From contig KQ481955.1 of NCBI GenBank assembly GCA_001430745.1, positions 464,637 to 502,593 of the forward strand: a DNA stretch of 37,957 bases, read 5' to 3'. Position numbers and translations under genes: made by a program. This DNA comes from Auxenochlorella pyrenoidosa. Its lineage: Eukaryota > Chlorophyta > Trebouxiophyceae > Chlorellales > Chlorellaceae. The notes under the pieces are model-generated. The model made no database searches and had not been told where the DNA came from. It saw nothing but the letters and a program-made list of their open reading frames with translations. Of the stretch, positions 1 to 10,920 are shown piece by piece. Each line of letters starts with the position of its first letter. Within the stretch, counting starts at the first letter, position 1.

Positions 1-1738
1 GGTACAGGCGCGGCATCACCGCGCAGTCGGTGGCGCAGGGGTTGGCGCCGCCGATGTACGGGCCGCCGTTCTGCTCAAGGAAGTCGTTCAGGCCCTTGAG
101 GCAGGCCACCTGCGGGGGAGGGGACGCGGCGGATTGGTCAGGCATGCAGGCAGGCAGGCAGGCGGGGTGCTGTGAAGACTGCTGGGCGGGCTGCTGGCCA
201 CCTCGGCAGGTGGCCGCCAGCCTTGGCAGCCACCTCAGGCTCGCTTCGCCAGCCCCCCTGTCCCCCACCCCCGCCTCCACCACCCCTGTGCTGCGGGGTG
301 CACCACTGCAGCCGCTGCCTCTGCGGCACAGGCTGGCTGCCCGCCTCACCAGGTCTGCTTCCTTGGCGGCCGCCTCCTCGGGTGAGGACTTGATAAAGTC
401 CCGGAACTTGGGCAGCACATCCAGGCCGCTGCACAGCGGGGCGAGGAGGAGGACAGGGGACGTAGAAGAGGCGCTCGGGCAGCAGCCGCGACCGCCACTG
501 AGGCGCCTGCCGATTGCGGGGCTGCTCATGGCATCTGTGACCCGAGCTGTCCGCCCTGCTGGCCGCCCTACATGCGCACTCACATCTGCGGCGAGCCCTC
601 AGCGGTGCCCAGCTCCGGCTGCGGGAACTTCTCTGCAGGGGGGAGGGGGACCAGGGTCTGGGCCGCGCTGGCGAGCAGGCGATGCACGCTCGAGGGCACC
701 CGCCTGTCCGGGCAGCGAGCACGCTTTTGCTGGGTTGCGGCACTCTTCTGCAGCGCAACCGCCCAGGGTCGCACCCTCCAGGTAGTTCTGGATCGTGCCG
801 CTGTCCACAATCCACTCCCCAGTCTCCAGCTCCTGCGGGGCCGGGCCAGGCACAGCTGGAGAGGCCTTGAGATGCGCCGGCTGGCGGGGCAGGCCGCAGC
901 GCTGATGCAGGGTGCCTGTGCGACAGGTGCTGCAAGCATGCTGCCTGTTGGATTGTGTGACTGCAGGATGCATCAAGTCCATGGCAAAATGCCAGGCCAC
1001 GCGCTCGCGCTGCGGGCAGCACAGCGCCAGCTGTGCAGTGTCTGCAGCCTCACCAGCTGTTCCGCAAGTGCAGGCATCGGCGGCCGGCCCCAAAACCTCT
1101 GCTCCCAGTGGCCACAGCGGCTGGCTTCACACCAGCACAGCCACTCCGCAGCCGCAGCGCGTCAGTCGCCCCCACCCTGCCTCACCTTCATCACTGGCAC
1201 GCTGCCCGCCGGGTTCACGTCCAGCAGCCACTGCGGCTTGTCTGCAAAGTCGATCAGCGTGGTGCTGTACGGCACGCGCTTCTCCTCCAGGGTAAGCAGC
1301 GAGCGGTGGCAGAAGGGGCCTGCAAGATTGGGGCTCAGGGGGCGTGGCGGGAGGGGGCAGGTCAGCGTGGCATGGGAGGAGGCGCTGGCGGGTAGCACAC
1401 ACGCAGGCAGTTGACCGCTGGGGATCGGAGACAGCAGGTGTGCTGCGTCAAGGGCGCACACAGAGCAATAACTGCAGCATGCCTGCAACTGCATCCGTTG
1501 AGGGATCAGAGGCATGGGAAGGCCGCTGTGTCCGTCAGGCGAAATACGTGTTGACATCAGCTCCGCCGCCGCTGCCGGCACCCCGCACCCACTCACAGTC
1601 GCCCAGCTTGCCATCCGCGCCCTTGACGGCAATGTCGTACTTGGGGGCGGCAGACATGACAGTGACGGCCCTGGTGGCGCGCACAGAAGCCCGCAGAGGC
1701 AGTGCCGAGGCTGGCCGGAACGAGTGGGCCAGACGCAT
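1..1738 (-). CDS. DHAR: Dehydroascorbate reductase (glutathione-dependent), plastid-type, 3' end outside the window
   Basis: Exons on the minus strand: 1738-1597, 1319-1186, 832-775, 632-584, 428-350 and 109 to below 1. All introns are GT-AG and 190 residues are visible. The enzyme reduces dehydroascorbate to ascorbate with glutathione in the ascorbate-glutathione cycle. The GST-type thioredoxin fold is clear: the exon 1/2 junction builds the redox motif CPFC (residues 48-51), followed by LLTLEEKRVPY, a KPQWLLDVNPAGSVPV segment with the cis-Pro loop, and EEKFPQPELG after the exon 3/4 junction. The last exon has GPYIGGANPCATDCAVMPRLY, the usual helix that precedes the C-terminus of DHARs. The start at 1738 gives about 28 residues rich in Arg, Ala and Ser before the mature domain, which suggests a plastid or mitochondrial transit peptide; a second Met at residue 28 could start a cytosolic form. 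The gene is divergent from the TBP gene. The family call is firm; the targeting is inferred. Confidence 0.93.
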
Positions 1739-2092
1739 CACAGTATGCTCCAAACAAAACTGATGTGCGATCGCAGGTGTGGAAAGCCGTCGGATGGGCG
1801 CAGGAATGGCCGGGCCGAAAGAAATTGGCAGCCTGCTGGGCGTGGCTTGGTGGGCACGGCTCTTTGACATGCGGCGGCCTCTTAAGGCGCTGTTGCAGCT
1901 CACTGGATGGGCGCAGGGGCGATCCCTGGCCCCCACAGCCCCACAGCCCCGATCACGCTCACACTCCTGCCTCCAAGCTCCTGAGTTTGGGCCGCAGCCC
2001 GGCCCTGTCGGCAGCGCCCGGGGTGGCACTGCGGGCGCGCTGAAGCGCGGCGGCGGCGCCAGACAGCGGGACTCTTGAAGGCACCGCTCGCT
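1739..2092. promoter_or_regulatory. Shared intergenic region between divergent DHAR and TBP genes
   Basis: This 354-base gap separates two divergent start codons, so it should hold both 5' UTRs and both promoters. I see no convincing TATA box, terminator or conserved element. An ORF crosses it on the minus strand, but that is only the upstream extension of DHAR exon 1. Confidence 0.5.
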
Positions 2093-4104
2093 ATGGCAGC
2101 CGAGGCGGGCCCCAGCCAGGCCGTGGTACCGGCGGAGCCTGAGGTGGACCTCACCGTCCACCCCTCGGGCATCGTGCCGCAGCTGCAGGTGCGGCAGGCA
2201 GGCGCGCCGCCACCGCTGCCGCAGCCCTGCGCCTGCTGCCGGCGTTCTCTGCTCTCGCGGCATTCCCTGCCCACTTGCTGTCGCTTTGCATTCCCGTCAT
2301 CCAAAAGCTTTGCTGTATCGAAGTGGGGTGACGAAATTTCATTCGCACTCAACTCCCTAGCATCTTGCCTGCCCGCTTGAATGCTTGAATGTTGCGTTGC
2401 TCAGCTCGCATTGCGGCCATGCTGTCTCGCTCCACCCCAACAGAACGTCGTGGCCACTGTGAACCTGGAGTGCAAGCTGGACCTGAAGAACATCGCGCTG
2501 CACGCACGCAACGCTGAGTACAACCCCAAGCGCTTTGCAGCTGTCATCATGCGCATCCGCGAGCCCAAGTCCACGGCCCTCATCTTCCACTCCGGTGCGC
2601 CTGCGCCTGCGGGGCCGCCCAAGGAGCTCCCTTTCCCGCAGCGCAAAGCACTCACAGAGGCTGCAGAGCCTGCCGTGCTGTCCCCCCTCCCTGTCGCCTG
2701 GCAGCCTGGCGGTGCGTGTCTGCCCACCTCCCTCTCCCGTAGCATGCGCCCACGTGCGCCTGCCGCCCCTCGCTCCCGCCGACCCGCTGCCGACTTGCTG
2801 CTGATCTGCTGCCAATTGACTGCTGACACGACCTGCCGCCAGTTGGCCCCCGCAGGCAAGATGGTGTGCACGGGCACCAAGAGCGAGGCGGAGGCGCGCA
2901 TTGCGTCGCGCAAGTATGCCAAGATCCTGCAGAAGCTGGGCTACGCGGTGTCCTTCAAGGTGCGCCGGCCCCGCCCGGGTGTGGCCACCCTCCTGTTTCG
3001 GGATTGGTTTGCTATCGTGTCGGGTGCAGCAGGTGGACGTGAGTCTGGGAGATGATAAGGGCCTGTGCGCCTTACCTGGGAAGCGGGCAGCCACTCGTTT
3101 GCTGCCGAGCGGGCACTGTATGCCTGTCAGGTTGGCCAGGATGAGCTCAGAGGGCGTGGGCAGATGAGTGATGCTTAGCAGAAAGCTCGACTCGCATGTT
3201 GCTGCCAAGTGCGGCGCCTGCTCCTGGCAGAGGTGTGCTGAGCAGCCGCCGCTGTCTGCGCACCCTGCAGGAGTTCAAAATCCAGAACATGGTGGGCAGC
3301 TGCGACGTCAAGTTCCCCATCCGCCTAGAGGGCCTGGCCTCCACGCACGCCATGTTCTGCAGCGTGAGTGGCCGCCGCGTGCCCTGCCTCGGCGCTCCCT
3401 GCTGCCATGTGCCTGCGCTGGCCTCACTTTGCCCCCTCCCCCTCCCCCTGGGCCCGCCTGCAGTACGAGCCTGAGCTGTTCCCGGGCCTCATCTACCGCA
3501 TGGCCGACCCCAAGATTGTGCTGCTCATCTTTGTGTCGGGCAAGGTGAGGGGCCGCCACTTGTTCCCCGCCTGGGATTGTTGAAATATATGTGCATCAGC
3601 AGGCGGTGTATGGCCTCTTTGTTGGCTGCGTTGCGCAGTTTTGCTTGTGATTGCAAAGGTGCAGGTGCGCTCGCCCTGCCGAGTTGCCAAGTCGCCCTGC
3701 CGCCGCCTGGCGCTGCGTCGCAGGTGGTGCTGACGGGCGCCAAGAAGCGCGAGGACATCTACCGCGCCTTTGAGTCCATCTACCCGGTGCTGCAGACCTT
3801 CCGCAAGGGCGGTGAGTGGGTCCCCTGCTGTGCTGGTGCTGCGGTGCGGTGGCAGGCGTCAGGCCGGAGGCGGGGCGGTACAGCTGCCATTTGTTCGGTG
3901 CAGCATCGCGCGGTCGAGCACGCCGTCTGGATCGAAGCTGGGTTGCATGCGGGCCGACATGCGCGGTTACCCCACCTCACCTGCGGCGCAGGCATGATAG
4001 CGGCGCCCGAGGTCCCGGCGGCCCTCCCAGCGCCGCAGCAGCAACAGCAGCAGCAGCAGCAGCAGGGGCTCCCCATGGTGGGCGCGCCTGCCGCGCAGTT
4101 ATAG
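2093..4104 (+). CDS. TBP: TATA-binding protein with a C-terminal Gln-rich tail
   Basis: Exons 2093-2188, 2444-2594, 2856-2959, 3271-3363, 3464-3544, 3724-3811 and 3992-4104 give 241 residues. TBP nucleates TFIID and other pre-initiation complexes by bending promoter DNA. The saddle core runs from about residue 23 to 204 and contains both direct repeats: first [10 protein letters not shown], then [32 protein letters not shown] and [12 protein letters not shown]; second [49 protein letters not shown] and [13 protein letters not shown]. The DNA-intercalating Phe positions are kept. The N-terminus is short, as in plants. The unusual part is the last exon, which adds about 37 residues after the core with ten consecutive Gln (codons 4036-4065) in an Ala/Pro setting; plant and yeast TBPs normally stop just after the core. 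Family identity is essentially certain; the last exon depends on a GT-AG junction at 3812/3991. Confidence 0.97.
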
Positions 4105-4886
4105 CCACGGCGTACCGCGCACAGCGTAGCGCTGCTCCAACTTGCTGACTTGATGCCCAGCAGTGCGGCTGCTACAGTGCGCAGTCTTTGTAGGTTTATC
4201 GTGAACAGCAGCAGCAGCAGCAGCTAGAACACTTCGTCTTAGCCAGTCCACTCACTAGCTCTTCCGTGCATTTTTTGCTCTGCCCTGTCCTGCTCCTCTT
4301 TGCTCTGCTCCATCGCCTGCCTTCTCTTCACCGCCTGTGCCAAGGCGCCGCCCTCCCCGACACTCAACCGGCTGGCACCAAACTGCCGTCCTGCACCAAG
4401 GAAAGTCTGCAGGACATCTCAAATTCAGCCCTCCCTCTTGCTGTCCCTACCCCCATGTGCTGTCTGTGAAACATGACGCACCCATGGCCTGGCGTCCCGA
4501 AACTCAGCCAGAAGCATCGAGTGGCGGCAAGTGGACTGATTATCCGTGGGAGGTGTGAAACCATCTGGATGGCAGCTTTGCCATGCCTCCTTCTCGTGCT
4601 GGTGGCTCGATGCTCGATGGCGGCGGCGCTGGCGCTGCGGCGCTGCACCTCCATGCCCGTCCAGCTCCATGCACAGCAGCCCGATCGGTTTGGAGTTTCG
4701 GTTTCCGAGCTCGTTGTTGGTGTCGTTACAGCTTCGAGGTGCCTGCACGCTCACGCACCTGCAGACTCCTGTCTCTGTAGCGCCTTCTCCTTGGGACCGT
4801 GATTGAGCCCCTGGATTGCCCACTATTCTCTGAAGTAAAATAATCTCGAAAGCGGGCGCTTGTCAGCAAGAGAACAGCACCCGACT
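4105..4886. other. Intergenic region between TBP and the TraB-domain gene
   Basis: About 780 bases with no supported gene. It holds the TBP 3' UTR, a short AGC repeat (about 4206-4224), several small unconserved ORFs and a locally AT-rich stretch at about 4831-4848, some 40 bases before the next start codon. That AT-rich stretch may belong to the promoter or 5' UTR of the TraB gene. No TGTAA element was found here. Confidence 0.5.
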
Positions 4887-5566
4887 ATGTCGGCAAGCGG
4901 AGAGGAGGACAACAACAACTCTTACATTGTGCTGCAGCACCCTAGCGGCTCCAAGGTGCGATCCGTATCTCGGGTTCAGCCCTTGACGGCTGCTGTCACC
5001 GCCGCCACCAGCGCCCTGCAACGCACCGCTGCCGCTCTGAGCTCGACACACTCGCGCCTCCGTTCTGCAACGTGTCTGCCTGCAGGTCTATGTGGTGGGA
5101 ACAGCGCATGTCTCACGTAAGGTACGTCCAGGGCGCGATTGAGTTGTTGAAGGCAGCACCCACGGGCTTGAGCAGGCTGTCACAGCACCGCACCCTCGCC
5201 GCCCGCCCTGCTCTGCCCTTCCGCTGCCGGTTGCCTGCTTGGCCTGCTCAATCCAGCCCCCCTGCTCCAGAACGTGCGCCAAGAGTCAACAGTCGCCCGT
5301 GCTGTCCCCCTGCGCCCTTGCAGGCGGCGCAAGACGTTGTGTCCCTGATCCAGCGCGTCTCGCCCGCCGCTGTTGTGCTTGAGCTGGATGCCGAGCGCGA
5401 GAAGAAGCTGCTGGAGCAGGCGAGAGTCGCCGGGGAAGGCAGCGGCTGCAGACACCTTGCTGCGTGGGAGCGCGTCATTGGCAGCGCCGCAAAGGCATCA
5501 GGCATCCTGGTCTCTTGCCTCGTTTTAGCAACACCCCCCCTTCGCCCCCCAACACACACACAAACA

Positions 5567-5608
<42 letters not shown>

Positions 5609-8600
5609 ACACACACACCCTTCTGCGTTGTCCCTGCAGGCAGAGCACGGCGACACATATGGGGTGAAGAAGCTGCAGGGCAAGTCCACCTGGCAGGTGC
5701 GCGCGCGGCCTGGAGGTACCGTACTGCAGCGGGACTCAGCCTGGGCAGCGAGGCAGCGGGGCAGCGCCAGTGGTGGCCTCTCCGGCTGCACGCTGGGCGC
5801 GACGTGGGTGCCCTTGAGGCCCTGCTACTCGACCCATGCCTGCCGCAGATCCTCTGCCGACAAAGCCGGGCATTGCACCCCTGCACGTGCCGTGCCCATC
5901 AGCCGCCCCTTGCGACCATCCCTGACTAATGCAGCCATGATGGATGTTTACCTCTGCCGCCAGCATCGCCCTGCCGGCCTCGCTCCCCCTGTGCAGATCG
6001 TCAAGATGTCGCTGTCGGGCGAGGCGCTGCCCTTCTTCATGTCCACCATCTACGCCATCACGGGGGCCCTGATGGGCGCAGCCCCGGGCGGCGAGTTCAT
6101 TGCCGCCGACGAGGCGGCGCGCGCCATCGGCGCGCAGGCGAGGCAGGGTGGCACGGGTGGCAGGGGCGCGCAGCCCGGCGGCAGACCTTTGTTGCACAGC
6201 CCTGAGCTTGGCCTTGCCCCTCATGCAGGAGTGCACCCTCCATGCCCATCCTTAGGCTTCCCTTAGGGCCGCATGCGAGGGAGACGGGTCGTGCCGCCTG
6301 ATGCGCTGCCAGCCCGACACCTGTGCCACGCCGCCGCCTGTCGCAGATCGTGCTGGCGGACCGAGGGCAGGATGCCACCATGGCGCGCCTGCAGTACTAC
6401 ACACGCTACCTCACCCGCCAGGACAGCCGCCGCCAGGTGGGGCACAGCGCACCCGGGGCTTACATGGGGACAGCGGGGCGAGGCGACGGCATGGTGACAG
6501 TTGACATGTGCAGTGCCCAGGCATCGCTCGCCCGCCTGCCTGCGCTGCCTGTGCAGGCCGAGACGCGGCGCATGCATGAGATGATGGACCGCAGCGCTGC
6601 AGGCGACGGACGCAGTGGCGGCGGGGGCTTCCCCACAGACACCACGCCCACAGGTGACCCCCAGATCTGGCAGCTCAAATGCTGGCCAGTCTTCGTGCCT
6701 CCCGCCAGGCCGCAAAGACTGTTTCTACGCTGGGAAGCATGCAGGCTGCCTTCAGCAGGGGAAACGCCGTGCCCAGCTTCCGCTATGTTTGCTAGCAGCC
6801 TGCTGGGCCTGCAGCCCTGTAGCATCGGAGCCGCAGCCGGGTAGCAGACCACCAACAGCTGCTGCCTGCCGCTTCGATTCCGGCTGCAGGCGGCATGCCG
6901 GGCTTCCTGCGCCGCGACCAGGGGCCCACCCTGAGGGAGCGAGAGGTAGAGGAGGAGGTGCGGGAGTCGCAGGCCGCCAACCCAGGTGGGCAGAGGCACC
7001 CCAGGTCCGCCGTGCCTACCTGGCACCCTGCTGCCTAGCTGTCCTCTGCCCAGCTGCGGAATGGGAGGACGCAGGTACATGCTTGCCATCTGCGCTGCCA
7101 TGCGAAGGTGGGCTGTCACGCCGCAATTTACCACACCGCTCCCCTGCCCTGGGGGCTGCAGAGGACCCCTGGGGCCTGGGGGCCGCCCCCGCCAGCGAGG
7201 CGGGCATGCAGCAGCGGCTGGAGGAAATGATGCGGGAGGGCGGCTGCGCGCGGCCCAACGCGGTGCTGGAGGCGGCGCGCCGCCTCTTCCGGGATGGTGC
7301 GACCCCCCAGGGCAGGCCGCGGCGGCGCTCCTCTGCTGAGCGGGGCCTGCCTGGTTGTGGCGCCGCTCGGTGTCTCGAGGCGGGGGGCGTTTTGCAGCCT
7401 GGCCGCCCGGCCAAACGCCCTGCTGCCAGGCTCGAACACTTTGATACACATATGAGCGATGCTGTGCTGCAGGCATGGACCCCAAGGGGCGCATCAGCCC
7501 ACAGGATGTGCTGACTGTGCGCGAGTGCGGGACCAGCCTGGTGGAGACGTTTAGGCAGCGGGCCATCAAGGCGAGCCGGGGTTTGGGCAGGGGCTCAGTC
7601 GCAAACGGGCCTGGAAGTCAGGCAGTGTTGGACAGAGGCAGCAGAAGCCATAGCTCTGCAGGATTGGTGCCCAGCAGAGGGGCTGCTGGTGGAGCCGGGT
7701 CAGCAACGCCTGGCTGCGCTGTGTTCATTGCTACCGATGCACCTCAGCCGCGTCCTTGCCGAGGTTGTGCAGGGCGATGACACGTGGCTGCAGCGGCTGG
7801 AGCGGGAGCAGGTGGCGGGGGCCAAGGAGGCGGCGGGCATGGAGCGCAGGTGCGCCCCTGGGGTGCCCCAGCTCTGGGGCTGCTCGAGTCAGCAGAGTGT
7901 GAGCCTGTTTGCAGCCCTGTGCGGCGCATGCTGGAAGGCTGCTTGCGTGCGTGGCATTCAGCGGTGCCGTGGGAAGCTGCCTGCCGCGCCCTTCAATCCT
8001 GACAGGCTGTCCTGACATCCGTGCAGCCGTGCTGCACATCCAACCTTTGCCACGAATCGTCCTCCTTGACTCATCACGCGCACCTGTGTCCCTGCTCCCC
8101 CCCCCCTGCAGCAATGCTGCCATCCAGAAGGTGGTGGTGGATGAGCGGGACCTCATCCTGGCCAGGTGGGACAACTGCGCCTGAAGGGATGCAGGGAGGG
8201 CGTTGACTTGCAGGACAGTGACCCATGCACATGCTGAGGCTCTGGGAGGGTGCATGCCAGGGCTGCCCTTGCAGGGGTGCCAAAGCATTCAGTGCTCGAG
8301 CTCCTCTCTCCCAGCGCACATGCACACCCGCCCCATTGTTGACGCGCAGGCGGCTCTGGGAGGCCGGCCAGGAAACTGCGGGGCAGCCGGTGGTGGGCGT
8401 TGTGGGTGCAGGACACATCAAGGTGCGCTCCTGCTGGGATGGCTGGCAGGCAACTCACCTTGCCATGTGCAACGTCGTCGCCTGCTGTGCACGCTTGCCC
8501 GGTGCAACATGCCCTCGCGCTGCCTGCCCAAGCGCGTCCCGGACCCTGCCTGCCTGCTGCCCCTGCAGGGCATCACCCGCTACTGGGATGTGGCAGGGGA

Positions 8601-9463
8601 GCCAGCCACAGAGGCCAAGGTGCAGCGCTTCCTGCAGGCAAGCGGGGCCCACCCGCCATTGAGCTGCCATGCTGGGAGAGCTGCCACGCTGCCAGGCGTG
8701 TGCCAGGGGTTGCCTGATCTGTGGGCGCCTGCTGTCTGCTGGCAGTTTTTAGCGCTGGTGCGTGCGTGGCTGCCCTGCTGCATGCGTCCAGCCGCGGGCA
8801 CGCCCTTGCAGAGAGGCACAGCATCGGTTTGGGGTGACCAGCTTGTGGCTGCCTGCACCCCTCCCTTGTCCGCCGCCCAATACCCCGACTCTCCCCTCTG
8901 CTTCAGCAGGCTCTGGCCCCTCTACATGCCTGATCCCAGCCAGTCTGCGCATTTCCCCCTGCGCGGCGCCCGTCTTTGCAGGCCCCCGCCGAGGACGGCT
9001 CGCCCTGGCTGACCGCCGCCCTCACGGGCATGGTGCTGGGCACCATTGCCTACCGCCGCCCCCGCGCCGCCGGTTTCTTTGTGGGTGCCGTCGCGCTGGC
9101 CACTGCGCCCTTCCTGGGCTTCACGGCAGTCACTGTAAACCGCTTCTCCAAGGTGGGGCACCCGCCGCTGCCTTGCGGGGTGCTTCCCAACCCGGCCCCT
9201 GCCCTGCCCTGCCGTGGGGAGTGCTCCCCAACGTCGTGCCCGCCTGCCGCGCGCGGTGGACGGTACAACATCACGCACTGACGAGCAGAGCTTGTGGCTG
9301 GGCATGCCTCACACGCGTGCTCCTCCTTGCCCCCGACCCGCCTTTCCCGCAGTTTGCCACCAAGCTGGTGGACACCGTGAACAGCATGGACGCTGGGGCG
9401 CCTTCCTTTGGCGACCAGGAGGGCGGCTGGGCGGCCGGCGGCGGGGCAGACGAGTGGAAGTAG
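4887..9463 (+). CDS. TraB/PrgY-type domain protein with C-terminal membrane segments
   Basis: Sixteen exons: 4887-4955, 5086-5121, 5324-5419, 5640-5696, 5997-6137, 6347-6436, 6557-6653, 6890-6985, 7162-7296, 7473-7570, 7773-7849, 8112-8165, 8350-8422, 8569-8637, 8982-9152 and 9353-9463, giving 489 residues. TraB family landmarks occur in order: VYVVGTAHVS (residues 24-33, the GTxH motif), AAVVLELDAER (about 50-60), VVVDERDLILA (338-348) and VVGVVGAGHIKGI (about 363-375). Exon 15 supplies two hydrophobic stretches (about 404-419 and 425-448), so the C-terminus is probably membrane-anchored; plant and animal relatives sit on the mitochondrial outer membrane. The molecular activity of the family is unsettled, though the conserved His/Glu residues suggest a metal site. 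Four introns (donors 5420, 6138, 7571, 8638) are GC-AG; the frame and family match require them. A 21-nt microexon at 7054-7074 would fit in frame and add seven residues. Confidence 0.88.
5550..5618. repeat. (CA)n microsatellite in intron 3 of the TraB-domain gene
   Basis: An almost pure CA dinucleotide tract of about 70 bases, interrupted by a CAAACACC block near the start and a CTCAC block later. It lies wholly inside a GC-AG intron, shortly upstream of the acceptor at 5639, so length changes would not alter the protein but might affect splicing. Confidence 0.97.
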
Positions 9464-9975
9464 CGGGGGAGTGCCACGGTGCTGTGCACACACGTGCCAG
9501 TGTCAGCATGACCAACCTGTAATGCCTGCAGCCTTCTTTCTGTCCAGCGCTGCTTTGCTGGCCCTGCAGCTGCAATTATGTGCTGCAGGACGCTTTGATT
9601 TGCCTACATGCCACCTGCCAGGTGTCTGCATGCGGCGTGACGTGCACGTGCAGTGGCCCTGCTGCAATCGCCTTGGCAAGCAGATGCAGCAGGACTATCA
9701 ACACCATCAGATCGACATGACTGAATGGAAGTGCATGAATGGAAGTGCATGTGCAGTGGGAGACGGACCTATTATTCTTATTCTTCTAGACACTGTCAAC
9801 CACGGTTACGTTTTTGCTGACTTGTCACGGGGCCCAGAATTTGTGCACATGTCGGCTCGCTCCGCGCCCTCTGCAGCGCTCTTCCCTTGCTGCCTGCCCT
9901 CCATACACGCTTGATAGCTGCTGCAAGCGCTTTGAAAGCCTTGACAGCGACCAAAGAGGCTCTGGACTTGGGGGC
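9464..9975. other. Intergenic region and promoter of gene A
   Basis: No gene is supported. It contains the TraB-gene 3' UTR, a short direct duplication of TGAATGGAAGTGCA at about 9721-9748, and, from about 9840 onward, sequence resembling the region upstream of gene B (15725-15853). That similarity includes GCGCTTTGAAAGCC and GGACTTGGG just before the ATG. The conserved part probably covers the promoter and 5' UTR of the duplicated gene pair. Confidence 0.55.
9518..9522 (+). promoter_or_regulatory. Putative TGTAA polyadenylation signal
   Basis: TGTAA is the usual near-upstream polyadenylation element in chlorophyte algae. This copy lies 55 bases after the TraB-domain stop codon, a plausible 3' UTR position. 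A five-base match can occur by chance, and most other genes in the window lack an obvious copy. Confidence 0.4.
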
Positions 9976-10920
9976 ATGGCGGCCGATGGCCCCGGCTCCG
10001 GGCCGCCGGCGGCTTCCGTGGAAGGAGAGGACTTGGAAGTGGAGCTGATCGATGTGAGAGCCCAGCGCCCGAGGCGGGGGCGCTCCCCAGCTGGACACGC
10101 GTTCTAAGCAGCATGTCGGGACGAGGCCTGGTGGCGACCGATCGCGCATCAATTGAGTTCAAATGCAGCTCCATGTGCAAGCATGCCGTTGGTCGCCGAA
10201 CATGGTCTCAGCAGACCGCCGGACGGGACACGAAGTGTCCTTCTCCTGCAGGATCCTGGCCGGTCAGCCCCTCACGACCTCTCGACTATGATCGCCCGCC
10301 AAATGCCGCTCCTGGACGTGCCCCCTAGCGCCCGCAGATCCCGCAGCTGTCGCACCGGCCTGCCGAAGGCCACCTGCTTGACCGGGACGCACCTGGGCAA
10401 CTGCAAGAGGATGTGGTGAGGCCGGGAGGTGCCTGCCGGCCGTCTGCCGCCCTGGCCGCCTGCGATACCGGGTGCTGCGCCGCCGCCTCTGCCGACGCCA
10501 ACGCTCGCGAGCTCGTCAGCGTGCAACATGGTCAGGGCGGCATCCAGCAAGCAACCTGTTGCAGCGAGCCCAGCGGCTGCGCATGCCTAGAAGCTTACGC
10601 GGCAAAGCTCACGACCTCTGCTCGCATGCACCCGTCTGCACGCTGCAGGGCGCACGCATCGGCGGTCTTGCGGTGCAGGCCGCACCTGCTGGCATCTGGG
10701 GCCCACTCCCAGCAGCGAATGAAGACCTGAGGAGTTTCCGGGACCAGTTGGCTACTGAACCTGAGGTCGAAGACCCAGAGGGGTGGCTTGACCACTACAA
10801 GAAGGAGCATGATGACTCGTCTGACATGGAGACGCCACTGTTTGACGAGGCAAGTTGGTGGGCACATGGTGGGTTGAGAAGCCACTCATGCCAGACAGCG
10901 GCAGCTGTGACGAGTAGATG
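9840..10920 (+). repeat. Duplicated block, copy 1 (promoter to intron 3 of gene A)
   Basis: Matches 15725-16790 in the same orientation. By eye the match covers about 130 bases before the ATG, exon 1, introns 1 and 2, exon 2 and most of exon 3, plus the start of intron 3. Intron 2 is unusually well kept, for example the shared blocks CTGCCGGCCGTCTGCCGCC and AAGCAACCTGTTGCAGC. Downstream the two genes diverge quickly until their low-complexity exon. Confidence 0.85.

Noticed and set aside
2357..3208. 283-codon minus-strand ORF over TBP exons 2 and 3
   Set aside because: Antisense of conserved TBP coding sequence; no family match on the minus strand.
10250..10420. A zinc-finger-like frame (SCRTGLPKATCLTGTHLGNC) at gene A exon 2
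   Set aside because: The frame ends at once in a stop and is not joined to exon 1 by a valid junction; the other frame (IPQLSHRPAEGHLLDRDAPG) is flanked by good splice sites in both A and B.
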